A stretch of 35,122 bases of DNA from an uncultured Bacilli bacterium (GCA_944368815.1 CALVXD010000070.1:1-35122), one strand, 5' to 3'; counted from the first letter of the stretch, positions 18,437 through 26,529 are shown. Numbers and translations are program-made. Notes: a model not told the origin generated them from the letters alone.

Positions 18437-18441
18437 ATTTT

Positions 18442-19107
18442 ATGAGAACAAGAAAAAATGAATTGGTTAGTGATAATTTAAAACCATTTGTTAGTAGTAT
18501 TATTAGAGAAGGGAGAGCTAAATATAATTATTCACTAGAAGATTTATCAAAAGCTTTAGGACATAAAAAAAATAGACAAACTCTTCATAAATATGAAAAT
18601 GGAACTTTAAATATTCCATATGATATATTCTTTGAAATATGTCACATTTTTAACATAAAAGATGATATTTTAGATTCAATTCCTATGGATGAAGAAGAAA
18701 AAAATAAAATGGAAAAAAGATTGATAAAAGGGTATGTAAATAGTATGAGAGAAGATAACATGCTTACTACCAAAGATGAAAAAATAATCAATACTTATAA
18801 AAATGCATCTTATGAAAGCATATCAAGACCACAAGAGTTATCAATAAAATTATTAGATGACTCTATGTCTCCATTATATTTAAAAAATGATAAAATATAT
18901 TTTAAAAAAGAAGAAGATTATAAAAATGGTGATGATATAGTAATAGCTATTAAAAACAATGTTTTAGTAGTTAGAAGATTATATAGATATCCTAAAGGAA
19001 TAATATTACAAGCAATAAATCCTAAATATCAAACAATTAATGTTAACATTATATCTACTGATATGATATTAGGTAAAGTTAATGCTATTGTAAGAGAAAT
19101 AAAATAA
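18442..19107 (+). CDS. XRE-type regulator with S24/LexA-like C-terminal domain
   Basis: A 221-residue two-domain regulator. The N-terminal XRE helix-turn-helix covers about residues 12-70 (YSLEDLSKALGHKKNRQTLHKYENGTLNIPYD). The C-terminal half matches the S24/LexA fold: KLLDDSMSPLYLKNDKIYF with the nucleophile-position Ser at about 141, then DDIVIAIKNNVLVVRRLYR. The catalytic Lys expected before RL is Arg (about 178), so self-cleavage may be lost. ATG 18442 is chosen; a GTG at 18433 is also possible. It starts at the end of the membrane-protein pair and is probably co-transcribed with it. Confidence 0.85.
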   Translation: MRTRKNELVSDNLKPFVSSIIREGRAKYNYSLEDLSKALGHKKNRQTLHKYENGTLNIPYDIFFEICHIFNIKDDILDSIPMDEEEKNKMEKRLIKGYVNSMREDNMLTTKDEKIINTYKNASYESISRPQELSIKLLDDSMSPLYLKNDKIYFKKEEDYKNGDDIVIAIKNNVLVVRRLYRYPKGIILQAINPKYQTINVNIISTDMILGKVNAIVREIK

Positions 19108-19133
19108 AAAATAACCAAATGGTTATTTTTTTA
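19106..19133. terminator. Bidirectional terminator between the S24 regulator and HU
   Basis: AAAAATAACCA (19106-19116) pairs with TGGTTATTTTT (19120-19130). Both convergent genes end at it. Confidence 0.88.
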
Positions 19134-19403
19134 GTTTAAAGCATCTTTTAATTTGTTTCCAGCCTTAAATCCTGGAGCGATACGAGCAGCAATTTTAACT
19201 GTTTCACCAGTTTGAGGGTTACGTCCTTCACGTGCTTCTCTTTTTTTAGCAGAAAAAGTTCCAAATCCTACTAATGTAACTTTTCCTTCTTTCTTTAATC
19301 CTTCAGTGATACCTTTAACTACAGCATCTAATGCTCTAGCAGCATCAGCTTTTGTTAAATCTGCTTCTTCAGCAATAAAATCTACTAATTCAGTTTTTGT
19401 CAT
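19131..19403 (-). CDS. hup: DNA-binding protein HU
   Basis: A 90-residue nucleoid protein. It starts MTKTELVDFIAEEADLTKADAARALDAV and has the DNA-binding arm GFGTFSAKKREAREGRNPQTGE, both family hallmarks. It binds and bends DNA as a dimer and compacts the nucleoid. It lies immediately downstream of spoIVA on the same strand, which matches the spoIVA-hbs order of B. subtilis and supports identification of the broken gene next to it. It has its own promoter and a palindromic leader. Confidence 0.96.
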   Translation of the reverse strand: MTKTELVDFIAEEADLTKADAARALDAVVKGITEGLKKEGKVTLVGFGTFSAKKREAREGRNPQTGETVKIAARIAPGFKAGNKLKDALN

Positions 19404-19424
19404 TTTCTTTTACCTCCATCTAAT

Positions 19425-19442
19425 AAGCATATATATATGCTT
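19425..19442 (-). other. 18-bp perfect palindrome in the HU leader
   Basis: AAGCATATATATATGCTT lies between the predicted HU transcription start (near 19443) and its GGAGGT ribosome binding site. It could be a leader hairpin that stabilises the mRNA or an operator. Confidence 0.6.
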
Positions 19443-19449
19443 CTACATA

Positions 19450-19478
19450 AAGATATCATGAAAACCTTATAAAATCAA
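19450..19478 (-). promoter_or_regulatory. Probable HU promoter
   Basis: On the minus strand, TTGATT (19473-19478) and TATCTT (19450-19455) are separated by 17 bp, with TG one base before the -10 box. Confidence 0.6.
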
Positions 19479-19507
19479 TAGTTTTTACAAAATTTTACTT
19501 AAATTAA

Positions 19508-19780
19508 CTATAAAACTATAGCAATCATATTAGAAGAACCCTTATTTATAACTTTAGTAAGAGTTTGACCTAATTTGTATCTAATAGATTCTGGCATCAT
19601 AGATAATTTAGCTTGTATTCCTTCTTGTACTATTGCATCTAAACTTCTACCAAATATTTCTGATTTCCATATACTAGAAGATTCACTGTCTTTAGTTAGA
19701 TAGTTAATTAATTCCTTGCTTTGTAATTCAGAACCAATAATAGGTTCAAAAGTACTTTCAACTTCAACTTTTATCATATG
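19508..19780 (-). pseudogene. spoIVA: spoIVA, C-terminal part (interrupted gene, piece 3)
   Basis: The last 89 residues of SpoIVA, the ATP-driven protein that polymerises on the forespore surface as the base of the spore coat. The frame MIKVEVESTFEPIIGSELQS, GRSLDAIVQEGIQAKLSMMPE and the terminal MIAIVL match the B. subtilis C-terminus closely, with no stop or frameshift. Its upstream side is the boundary with element A at 19776-19780. The in-frame ATGs at 19783 and 19777 are junction artefacts rather than natural starts. The intact frame suggests continued selection, hence restoration by excision rather than decay. Confidence 0.93.
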
Positions 19781-21404
19781 CATAAGAACTATTAAACTGC
19801 TGTGATTTGTTTTTTATATAATCGGCTTCTATTTCGGTGCCGACTTTTAGGTATATTTTTAATTTAACTTTCTTTTTATCATCCATATGATATACGACAA
19901 TTTTATCTAATAATTCAAATAATACTTCATCACTAGGATTATTAACTTTATTTTCAATTAACAATTCTAATTTTTTTATTTCTTCTTCCATATTATTAGC
20001 TTTTAATTCTTCTTCTTTAATGACATTTAATTCTTTTTCTATTTTACTTAATCTTAAATTACAATCATCATTTCTTTCTTTAAACTCTTTATCACTAATA
20101 ATTTCGTTTATATTATGACTTAATAATTTATCTTTTTCCTTTTTAATCTTTTCTATTTCGCTCAACTTTTTATTTTTTTCTTTCTCAAAATCTCTTAAAC
20201 TTATATTTTCTCTATATAAATTAGTTAAATTATAAATAATTGACTTTCTTTGATTTATAAAATCTATTAAATTATGTCTTAATATTTTAACTAATTCTTT
20301 TTCATATAAAACTGGTGTTTTACATTTATCATCTTTACTTCTATTATTATGAGGACATATCCATACGACTTCATCATCTTTTGTTTTATAATTATATACT
20401 TTTCTATGAAAATGTCTATTATGCTCATTACATACTATTTTACCACTAAATTTATATCTATTTTGATAAACTCTTTTATCAACATCTTTATACTTATCAC
20501 TTCTTTTATTATATATATTTTGTGCTAAATCCCATATTTCTTCACTTACAATAGGGGGAACAGCATCATAATCTTTATACATAACCCAATCTTCTTCATC
20601 TTTTCTAACAATTGTTTTTAGTTTATAATCAACAATCGTTGTTTTATTTCCACAATAATAACCTTTATATTTGGGGTTTTTAATAATGTTTGCTACTGTT
20701 GTCATAGCAAGTACATTTCCATTTCTATTTTTAAAACCTTCTTTATATAATTCCCTTGCTATTGCAGCCATTCCATATTTACCACTACAATATAATTCAA
20801 ATATTCTTTTAACCATTTTTGCTTCTTCTTCATTTATAACTAACTTACCATCTTTTTTATCATAACCCCATATATCATTATTACCTAAAACTCTGCCACT
20901 CTTAATAGATCTTTTAAAACCAAATTTAACTCTTTCTGATAATTTCCTAACTTCATCTTGTGCTAATGATGTCATTATTGTTAGTCTTAATTCTGAATCA
21001 GCGTCTAATGTATTTATATTATCATTTAAGAAATATACACCAACACCATCTTTTAATAATTCTCTTGTATTTTTAATACTATCTAATGTATCCCTTGCAA
21101 ACCTTGATACTTCCTTTGTGATAATTAAATCAAATTTACCTTCTTTAGCATCTTTAATCATTTTATTAAAACTATCTCTTTTATTTGTTGATGTCCCACT
21201 TATTCCTTCATCAACATAACCTTCAACAAATTCCCAATTTTCTTTTTCTCTTATCATTTCTTCAAAGAAATTAACTTGATTTTCTAATGAATTTAATTGT
21301 TCATATTTATCTGTTGAAACCCTTGCATAATAGGCAACTCTTAATTTTAAATCAAATACCGTTTTCCCAGTTTTAAATTCTTCTCTTATTTTATATAAAT
21401 CCAT
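19764..21404 (-). CDS. Large serine recombinase of element A
   Basis: A 546-residue site-specific recombinase. The resolvase domain starts at about 21 (LRVAYYARVSTDKYEQLNSL) with catalytic Ser30; RFARDTLDSI and EVRKLSERVKFGFKRS complete the active-site region. A recombinase domain follows (GYDKKDGKLVINEEEAKMVKRIFELY), then a zinc-ribbon-like segment (VCNEHNRHFHRK to SKDDKCKTP) and a long coiled coil (about 385-500). It is the enzyme expected to excise and integrate element A, like SpoIVCA of skin. Its last codons cross the attachment core: integrated, it ends YAYDKS; in the excised circle the frame would continue 35 residues further. Co-transcribed with the preceding small gene. Confidence 0.95.
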   Translation of the reverse strand: MDLYKIREEFKTGKTVFDLKLRVAYYARVSTDKYEQLNSLENQVNFFEEMIREKENWEFVEGYVDEGISGTSTNKRDSFNKMIKDAKEGKFDLIITKEVSRFARDTLDSIKNTRELLKDGVGVYFLNDNINTLDADSELRLTIMTSLAQDEVRKLSERVKFGFKRSIKSGRVLGNNDIWGYDKKDGKLVINEEEAKMVKRIFELYCSGKYGMAAIARELYKEGFKNRNGNVLAMTTVANIIKNPKYKGYYCGNKTTIVDYKLKTIVRKDEEDWVMYKDYDAVPPIVSEEIWDLAQNIYNKRSDKYKDVDKRVYQNRYKFSGKIVCNEHNRHFHRKVYNYKTKDDEVVWICPHNNRSKDDKCKTPVLYEKELVKILRHNLIDFINQRKSIIYNLTNLYRENISLRDFEKEKNKKLSEIEKIKKEKDKLLSHNINEIISDKEFKERNDDCNLRLSKIEKELNVIKEEELKANNMEEEIKKLELLIENKVNNPSDEVLFELLDKIVVYHMDDKKKVKLKIYLKVGTEIEADYIKNKSQQFNSSYAYDKS

Positions 21405-21418
21405 TTATATCATCACCT

Positions 21419-21694
21419 TTATACTTTAATTATTTCTGCTATTGGCTTTATTCTTTCTAATAATATCTTTTCAACTTTCTCATATAACTCTTTTGATATA
21501 TTTCCTTTTTCATATAATTCTTTATTTATTTTTAATTCTAATTCATAAGAACATAATACATTTTTAAATATATTAAAAGGCTTCATATCTTTTATAGTTT
21601 CATCAATATATGTGGTATCAATATTTCCAAACTCATCTTCTTCATATTCTTTTACAACTTTGTCATTTTCATCTAATTCATAATAATATGCCAT
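21419..21694 (-). CDS. Small acidic SHOCT-like protein upstream of the recombinase
   Basis: A 91-residue acidic protein starting MAYYYELDENDKVVKEYEEDEFG, with a C-terminal helical pair (INKELYEKGNISKELYEKVEKILLERI) that resembles a SHOCT motif. The start has an AGGAGG site. It ends 14 bases before the recombinase and its tail overlaps the recombinase ribosome binding site region, so the two are one operon. Small proteins beside large serine recombinases are candidates for recombination directionality factors; this role is inference only. Confidence 0.65.
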   Translation of the reverse strand: MAYYYELDENDKVVKEYEEDEFGNIDTTYIDETIKDMKPFNIFKNVLCSYELELKINKELYEKGNISKELYEKVEKILLERIKPIAEIIKV

Positions 21695-21757
21695 ATATAT
21701 TCCTCCTATTTAAGATTATTCACAATCATAAATAATATAATAATTATTTATCTACAA

Positions 21758-21784
21758 AATGTATAAATAAATTATAAATTACTC
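21758..21784 (-). promoter_or_regulatory. Weak sigma-E-like candidate upstream of the recombinase operon
   Basis: On the minus strand TATACATT (21758-21765) resembles the mother-cell sigma-E -10 consensus CATACAHT, with GAGTAAT (21778-21784) upstream. The 12-bp spacing is short of the usual 13-15 and the -35 match is poor. Listed only because mother-cell expression is what a skin-like recombinase would need. Confidence 0.2.
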
Positions 21785-21815
21785 ATAATAATAAATTGCC
21801 CCTAAATATTCTCCT

Positions 21816-21857
21816 ATATATATTATACGATTTTTATTTTTCAAAAATTGCCATTTT
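21816..21857 (-). promoter_or_regulatory. Duplicated promoter-like block, copy 1
   Basis: 42 bp identical but for one base to 26556-26597. On the minus strand it contains TATAAT (with CG before it) and an A-rich upstream segment; the similarity continues more weakly upstream (AAATTTCTT, CATTTT). It stands about 125 bp before the SHOCT-like gene and recombinase. Likely a shared promoter or operator for both transcription units. Confidence 0.7.
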
Positions 21858-21907
21858 GAGCCTTATTTTTAAAATTTCTTTAATTTTTTAGCATTTTTTA
21901 TCAATTT

Positions 21908-22510
21908 TTAATCATTTTGGCTATTTTTTATTAAATTATAAAATGTATTATTCTTTAAACCTAATAATTCCATTGCTTCTTTACTTTTAATTTTTTTATC
22001 TTTCCATTTACTCATAACTTCATCATAATTACTTGGCTTTTCTATTTTAGGTCTTCCAAATTTAACACCTTTTTTTAAAGCATTTTCTATTCCTTCTTTT
22101 TGCCTTAATTTTATAAAACTTCTCTCTTGCTCTGCAACATAACTTAATATTTGCAAAACTAAATCACTTATAAATGTTCCTAATAAATCTTTATTATTTC
22201 TCGTATCTAATAAAGGCATATCAATAACGACTATATCTGCTTTTATATTTTTTGTTATATCTTTCCATTCTTCAATAATCATATTATAATTTCTACCTAA
22301 TCTATCAATACTCTTAATTACTAATAAATCATTTTCTCTTAATATATGCTTTAATATTAAATAATTTTCTCTATTAAAATCTTTTCCACTTTGCTTATCT
22401 ACATAAATATCTCTTTCATCAATATTAAAATCTTTAAAGGCATTTATTTGTCTTTCTTCATTTTGCTCTTTACTGCTAACCCTTGCATACCCAAAAACTT
22501 TATTATTCAT
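21908..22510 (-). CDS. Small serine resolvase/invertase
   Basis: A 200-residue resolvase-family recombinase. It starts MNNKVFGYARVSSKEQNEERQ with catalytic Ser12, has IKSIDRLGRNYNMI and the helix E region YVAEQERSFIKLRQKEGIENALKKG, then a C-terminal helix-turn-helix (about 165-195, SKEAMELLGLKNNTFYNLIK). Such enzymes resolve plasmid multimers or invert segments. It lies 8 bases after the 77-residue gene. With the Rep-like protein it points to a circular, replicating stage of element A. Confidence 0.92.
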   Translation of the reverse strand: MNNKVFGYARVSSKEQNEERQINAFKDFNIDERDIYVDKQSGKDFNRENYLILKHILRENDLLVIKSIDRLGRNYNMIIEEWKDITKNIKADIVVIDMPLLDTRNNKDLLGTFISDLVLQILSYVAEQERSFIKLRQKEGIENALKKGVKFGRPKIEKPSNYDEVMSKWKDKKIKSKEAMELLGLKNNTFYNLIKNSQND

Positions 22511-22518
22511 ATAAAAAC

Positions 22519-22752
22519 CTACCTTGCTAAATAATTACTAAATTCCCTAAAAATTCTATCAAATATGCTATCTTCAAATGTTCCTACTAATTCGAGCTTA
22601 ATATTTTTTTCTCTTAATTCAGCTAAAAAATTAGAGCAAGCAATAGTAATAGGGAAATCATCTGCATTATTTTCTTCTATTGCTGTCATTATAGTATCAA
22701 CATAACCATCGCATACCATTGTCACAATATTTCTTAAAATTTCTTCTTTCAT
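22519..22752 (-). CDS. Hypothetical 77-residue protein
   Basis: I do not recognise this family. The product (MKEEILRNIVTMVCDGYVDTI to FREFSNYLAR) is mixed acidic and hydrophobic, without a clear signal peptide or membrane helix. It has an excellent AAGGGGGTG ribosome binding site and sits directly upstream of, and is probably co-transcribed with, the resolvase. Confidence 0.6.
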   Translation of the reverse strand: MKEEILRNIVTMVCDGYVDTIMTAIEENNADDFPITIACSNFLAELREKNIKLELVGTFEDSIFDRIFREFSNYLAR

Positions 22753-22875
22753 TCATTACACCCCCTTACTATAAAAAAATATTATATTTTCACTTTTTCA
22801 AAAAAACAACTCTTTTATTTAAAAATCTCAAAAAACTTTTCAAACATTTAAAAACTTCAATATATACTTTTTCAA

Positions 22876-22913
22876 ATAAAAAAAAGACTTAATTCATATC
22901 AAAATTAAATCTT
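22876..22913 (-). terminator. Terminator of the 262-residue gene
   Basis: On the minus strand AAGATTTAATT (22903-22913) pairs with AATTAAGTCTT (22884-22894) and runs into a T tract. Confidence 0.75.
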
Positions 22914-22930
22914 TATAAACCTTTACTTTT

Positions 22931-23719
22931 CTAAATATTACTTACATTTATAATCATTGATGCAATAAAACTACCAACACTTGCTAACTCTGATAATATA
23001 CTTAAAATTTTCTTTTTATCTTTTTTGTTCATTGCTTCTTCTAATTTTTTTAATTTTTCTTCACAATTTTTATTTTTCAATTCCATTTTTAATGCTTCTA
23101 ATTTTTCATTTAATAATAAAAATAATTGCTCATCATTAACTTTTGATATATTAGCAACATTATTATTTCCTAATTGATTAACTAACTGTCCACTATTAGT
23201 AATATAAATATTGCCATATAAACTATTATCTTGCTTATTTATAATAACTCTTATATTATCATAAAAAATATTATATAATCTGTCTGAAGCATAAATAAAT
23301 GTTTTATTATCATCAAATTCTATCAAACCAATATTACGGCACTCATTTAAAATTTCTCTAATAGCTTCATTACACATATTTTCAAATATATTCTCTAAAT
23401 TATTAAATGCATCATTACCATAATTTCTAATAATTGTTTTTAATTCTTTTATCTTATAATTTACATATTCTTTTTGCCCAAAATAATTTAAAATAACAAA
23501 CTTTCCAACTGTGCCTTTATTTCCCGCCAAATCTTGCCACATACACTTTTTATTCATAGTTAATAAATTATCATTTTCAATAATAAAATCATATGGCAAA
23601 TATTTCATTTTTTCCAAACATATTTTTTCAAATTCCGACCACTTTAAATTATCATCTTTTTCAGTTTCAAATGTACTACTATAAACATAATTAAATAAGC
23701 CAATATTTTTTTTGTTCAT
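22931..23719 (-). CDS. Hypothetical cargo protein with hydrophobic C-terminus
   Basis: A 262-residue protein of unrecognised family. The first 140 residues are a mixed alpha/beta region rich in aromatic residues; a short Asn/Gln-rich segment (ITNSGQLVNQLGNNNVANIS, about 172-191) follows, then a lysine/glutamate coiled coil (about 197-238) and a hydrophobic end (ILSELASVGSFIASMIINVS). Segments of the GNN type followed by coiled coil and a hydrophobic helix occur in several abortive-infection and effector proteins; a membrane-acting effector is a guess. It follows the macro-domain gene, with its own GGTGATG site. Confidence 0.6.
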   Translation of the reverse strand: MNKKNIGLFNYVYSSTFETEKDDNLKWSEFEKICLEKMKYLPYDFIIENDNLLTMNKKCMWQDLAGNKGTVGKFVILNYFGQKEYVNYKIKELKTIIRNYGNDAFNNLENIFENMCNEAIREILNECRNIGLIEFDDNKTFIYASDRLYNIFYDNIRVIINKQDNSLYGNIYITNSGQLVNQLGNNNVANISKVNDEQLFLLLNEKLEALKMELKNKNCEEKLKKLEEAMNKKDKKKILSILSELASVGSFIASMIINVSNI

Positions 23720-23751
23720 AAATTCATCACCAATTACATTATACCACTAAA

Positions 23752-23773
23752 AAATGCCTTATAACTAAGCATT
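23752..23773 (-). terminator. Terminator of the macro-domain gene
   Basis: On the minus strand AAATGCTTA (23765-23773) pairs with TAAGGCATTT (23752-23761) around a GTTA loop, with a T run after it. It overlaps the stop codon. Confidence 0.75.
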
Positions 23774-24274
23774 TACATATATTTCTTTTATTTCTTCATT
23801 AGGCAATACTAATGTAAAATCAACATCATATTTTAATACTAAATAACTTAATAACTCTACGACTTTTTTTGCTATATCATTATGTTTATAACATTGTGCC
23901 TCAGTTCCTAAACTAACACTAATAATACTTTTATACATATTATTTTTTGCTTTAATTACTATTTTATAATAACTAAATAATAAATCATCTATTGCAACAT
24001 TATTATCTTTATATTCATAATAATTAGGACACAATATATGCAATATATCTATACCAATATCAAAACCTGGGCTAAATCTAACTTCATTTACTTTCATATT
24101 ATCTTTATACTGCTTTTCACAATATTCTTCTAATAATTTTTTATTAGCCTTTTCATATATTAAATTACAAACACCACTACTACAAAGCATATTTTTATTT
24201 GCACTATTAACTATTAAATCTTTATTATCTAAATAATCTAAAATATTTCCACAAACAATATTTAATTTTGCCAC
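23765..24274 (-). CDS. Macro-domain (ADP-ribose-binding) protein
   Basis: A 169-residue single-domain protein matching the macro fold in order: MAKLNIVCGNILDYL, DLIVNSAN (19-26; the ADP-ribose contact loop, usually VNAAN), SSGVCNLIYEKA (the glycine loop, usually GGGVxxxI), VNEVRFSPGFDIGIDILHILCP (usually GEVxxTxGxxLxxxxIIH) and YKSIISVSLGTEAQCYKHN (usually phage-like SIISxG). Macro proteins bind or hydrolyse ADP-ribose or related nucleotides; in mobile elements they often accompany ADP-ribosylation toxins or NAD-linked defences. GTG 24274 is chosen because of AAGGTGG seven bases before it. Confidence 0.8.
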   Translation of the reverse strand: MAKLNIVCGNILDYLDNKDLIVNSANKNMLCSSGVCNLIYEKANKKLLEEYCEKQYKDNMKVNEVRFSPGFDIGIDILHILCPNYYEYKDNNVAIDDLLFSYYKIVIKAKNNMYKSIISVSLGTEAQCYKHNDIAKKVVELLSYLVLKYDVDFTLVLPNEEIKEIYVNA

Positions 24275-24433
24275 AATAAACCACCTTAACAATATCAATT
24301 ACATAAATACAATATATAATCATCTCATTATACTTTCAATTTTTAGCAAATAACAATTCATTTAATCAATTTAATATAATTATATAATAAAATACAAAAA
24401 GTCCTTTAAACTTGCTCTAAATTATCAAATATT

Positions 24434-25000
24434 CTATTCATAAAAATTAAGCTGCTTTTCAATACATATATAATTATTTTTATCTTTCTTATTTCTATCA
24501 CTTATAATATTTTCATATTTATTTGAACTATCTAAATTTCTTTTAATAACATTAACAAATAAATTCCATTCTTTATCAGTAGGCAACTCATCACTAAAAA
24601 CAAACATAAAATCAAAATTTTCTCCATGGCTTAATAATCTCGACTTTATACTTTTTTCATTACTATTACCAACCATAAAACCATATTTTAAACCATTATA
24701 TAATTCTTTATGTGCCTTTGCTTTATTGCTATAAGTAATAACATCATGGGTAGAGTAGGTATTATATTTACTTTCAATTATTACCTTTGGCACTAAATTT
24801 TTTCCACGCTTTTCTTTTATTACTAAATCAACTTCATATTTCCTATATTTAATTTTTTCTTCTTCATTTTTATAATCTTCTATATATACCGAATAAGGCA
24901 CTTTATCAAAACAACTTATTTCATATTTATTATTATCTAATTCATCTTTTAATTTATCACATATTTTCATAGTCCATTTATCTTCTAATCTATCTCTCAT
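24434..25000 (-). CDS. PD-(D/E)XK nuclease-like protein
   Basis: A 188-residue protein with the restriction-endonuclease-fold signature: an early helix, then YEVDLVI with Asp58, a turn (KEKRGKNLV) and PKVIIESKYN giving Glu76-Ser-Lys78 (the ExK of PD-(D/E)XK), followed by a helix (HDVITYSNKAKAHKELY) and a strand (KYGFMVGNS). This is the arrangement of metal-dependent DNA cleavage enzymes of restriction or defence systems. No methylase accompanies it. It is preceded by AAGGAG and faces divergently from the XRE gene, whose product may repress it. Confidence 0.65.
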   Translation of the reverse strand: MRDRLEDKWTMKICDKLKDELDNNKYEISCFDKVPYSVYIEDYKNEEEKIKYRKYEVDLVIKEKRGKNLVPKVIIESKYNTYSTHDVITYSNKAKAHKELYNGLKYGFMVGNSNEKSIKSRLLSHGENFDFMFVFSDELPTDKEWNLFVNVIKRNLDSSNKYENIISDRNKKDKNNYICIEKQLNFYE

Positions 25001-25123
25001 ATCTAAAACTCCTTAACTTATATAAATTATATCATAAAATATATAATATTAAGCATATAAATATAACTAATATTGCTATCACTAATTTCTAATAATGAGA
25101 CAATTATATTAGGAGGCAATATT

Positions 25124-25453
25124 ATGAAAAATAACTTAAAAGAAATTAGAGTTTCTAAGAATTTATTACAAACAAAAGTAGCAATAGACTTAAATACAAC
25201 CCAAGAAACTATATCTTCTTATGAAACTGGCAGAGTATTCCCAAGTTCCGATATGCTCATTAAACTTGCTAATTATTATAATACATCTATCGATTATTTA
25301 TTATGCCGAACTAAATATAATATGCCAATAGATGATATTAAACCTAATAACATTAGCGATAACGACTTTATATTATTAAATAAAATAAATAAATTATCTA
25401 ATATAAATAAAGCAAAAGTAGAAGCATATATAGATGGCTTAAATGACAACTAA
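25124..25453 (+). CDS. XRE-family repressor of element A
   Basis: A 109-residue regulator with an N-terminal Cro/C1 helix-turn-helix (MKNNLKEIRVSKNLLQTKVAIDLNTTQETISSYETGRVFPSSDML) and a short C-terminal helical region. ATG 25124 has AGGAGG at 25111-25116. It is the only plus-strand gene in element A and diverges from the nuclease-like gene; the 120-bp gap probably holds both promoters and its operators. By analogy with other elements it may keep element A genes silent. Confidence 0.88.
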   Translation: MKNNLKEIRVSKNLLQTKVAIDLNTTQETISSYETGRVFPSSDMLIKLANYYNTSIDYLLCRTKYNMPIDDIKPNNISDNDFILLNKINKLSNINKAKVEAYIDGLNDN

Positions 25454-25692
25454 CTTCTAAATATATACATATTTATCTAAAACACCTTAATATTTCCTTA
25501 TTTTATATTTAAATATCAAATACTATATATAAAAATATCTGCTAAATTATATACCTATCTTTATACTTATTAACTTTATTATTTTTCCAATTCTTTATAC
25601 TTTACTATATATAATTTATATATTTATTTTTATACATATTTATTAAATATTATATGATAGCAAAAAACTATCTTTTTTTATGCTATTTCCCT
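25454..25692. other. AT-rich gap with one terminator
   Basis: About 240 bp between the convergent XRE and Rep-like genes. It is nearly all A and T and holds one clear feature, a hairpin GATAG (25656-25660) and CTATC (25668-25672) followed by seven T, serving as a terminator for the plus strand. No gene is seen. Confidence 0.6.
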
Positions 25693-26529
25693 TTAAAACG
25701 GGGAATTATCATCTATTATTCTATTGTTATTTATCTGTACTTTATTATCATTTTTTATATTATCATAATTCTCTGCTATCTTATTTCTTCTTACCATTGC
25801 CATAAATTCAAGTGCCTTTTTTTCATCTTCTTCTTTACTAATATTATAAAAATATTCAATTATTTCCTTAAATTTACTTTCTATCTTATTATATTTTTCT
25901 ATAAATTCTTCATCCGTCATAGGACTTTTTATTTGTTCTTTATTTAATTTTCTTATTTTATTTTTTAATTTTAAATATTCACTACAATACTGCTTTAAAC
26001 TATATTTTAATGGCTCTCCATTACCATAATTATAATTACAAAATAATCTTTTAGCACTTTGATCTATAAAATAATCAGCTAATTTTATATTACAATTCTT
26101 TTTATATACTTTCTTATTATTACTATTATTTTCACTAATATTATTATCAATATCTATCCAATTTTTATCTATATAATTTTTAATAACATTTCTAAAAGCA
26201 TAACTAGGACAACTAACTAATAATATATGTAAATGCCAATCAGTCTTATAGTTTCCATTATATAATCTATTAGCAAATAAATCTTCTATTTCCAATTCTT
26301 TTCTTTGCCCGCCAACTTTGCCATTATTTTTAATTTTTAATGAACTAACACCTTTTTTAACATTACTACTAACTATCAATGCTTGAGCATACCAACCTTT
26401 ATCTGCATTTTTCTTACACATATATCTAATAAATTCTCTTAATCTCTTTGCATATAAAAATGCTTCTTCGCCACTTTTAAATTTTTTATTAACTTCTATA
26501 CTCGCTATTCCTAATTTCTTCTTCGCCAT
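25693..26529 (-). CDS. Possible HUH-type replication initiator
   Basis: A 278-residue basic protein. The segment KTDWHLHILLV (His99-Leu-His101) in a strand context resembles the HUH metal motif of rolling-circle Rep proteins and relaxases (hydrophobic-HxH-hydrophobic), and a tyrosine in LADYFIDQSAKRLF lies about 75 residues later, the right order for a nicking tyrosine although not a perfect YxxK. The rest is Lys/Glu/Asn-rich helix. It follows the duplicated promoter block, copy 2. If right, element A would nick and replicate its circle. Alternative: an uncharacterised DNA-binding protein. Confidence 0.45.
   Translation of the reverse strand: MAKKKLGIASIEVNKKFKSGEEAFLYAKRLREFIRYMCKKNADKGWYAQALIVSSNVKKGVSSLKIKNNGKVGGQRKELEIEDLFANRLYNGNYKTDWHLHILLVSCPSYAFRNVIKNYIDKNWIDIDNNISENNSNNKKVYKKNCNIKLADYFIDQSAKRLFCNYNYGNGEPLKYSLKQYCSEYLKLKNKIRKLNKEQIKSPMTDEEFIEKYNKIESKFKEIIEYFYNISKEEDEKKALEFMAMVRRNKIAENYDNIKNDNKVQINNNRIIDDNSPF

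Noticed and set aside
18442-19107. LexA itself
   Set aside because: The N-terminal domain is XRE-type rather than the LexA winged helix, and the catalytic Lys is absent.
19508-19783. Separate small gene starting at ATG 19783
   Set aside because: The sequence is the SpoIVA C-terminus; the ATG is created at the element junction and lacks a ribosome binding site.
21758-21784. Sigma-E promoter as proof of mother-cell control of the element A recombinase
   Set aside because: The -10 match is fair but the -35 box and the 12-bp spacing are poor, and such strings are frequent in AT-rich DNA. Kept only as a weak candidate feature.
25654-25947. 97-codon plus-strand frame rich in Phe, Ile and Tyr
   Set aside because: It is the antisense image of the Lys- and Asn-rich end of the Rep-like gene; such frames arise by composition.
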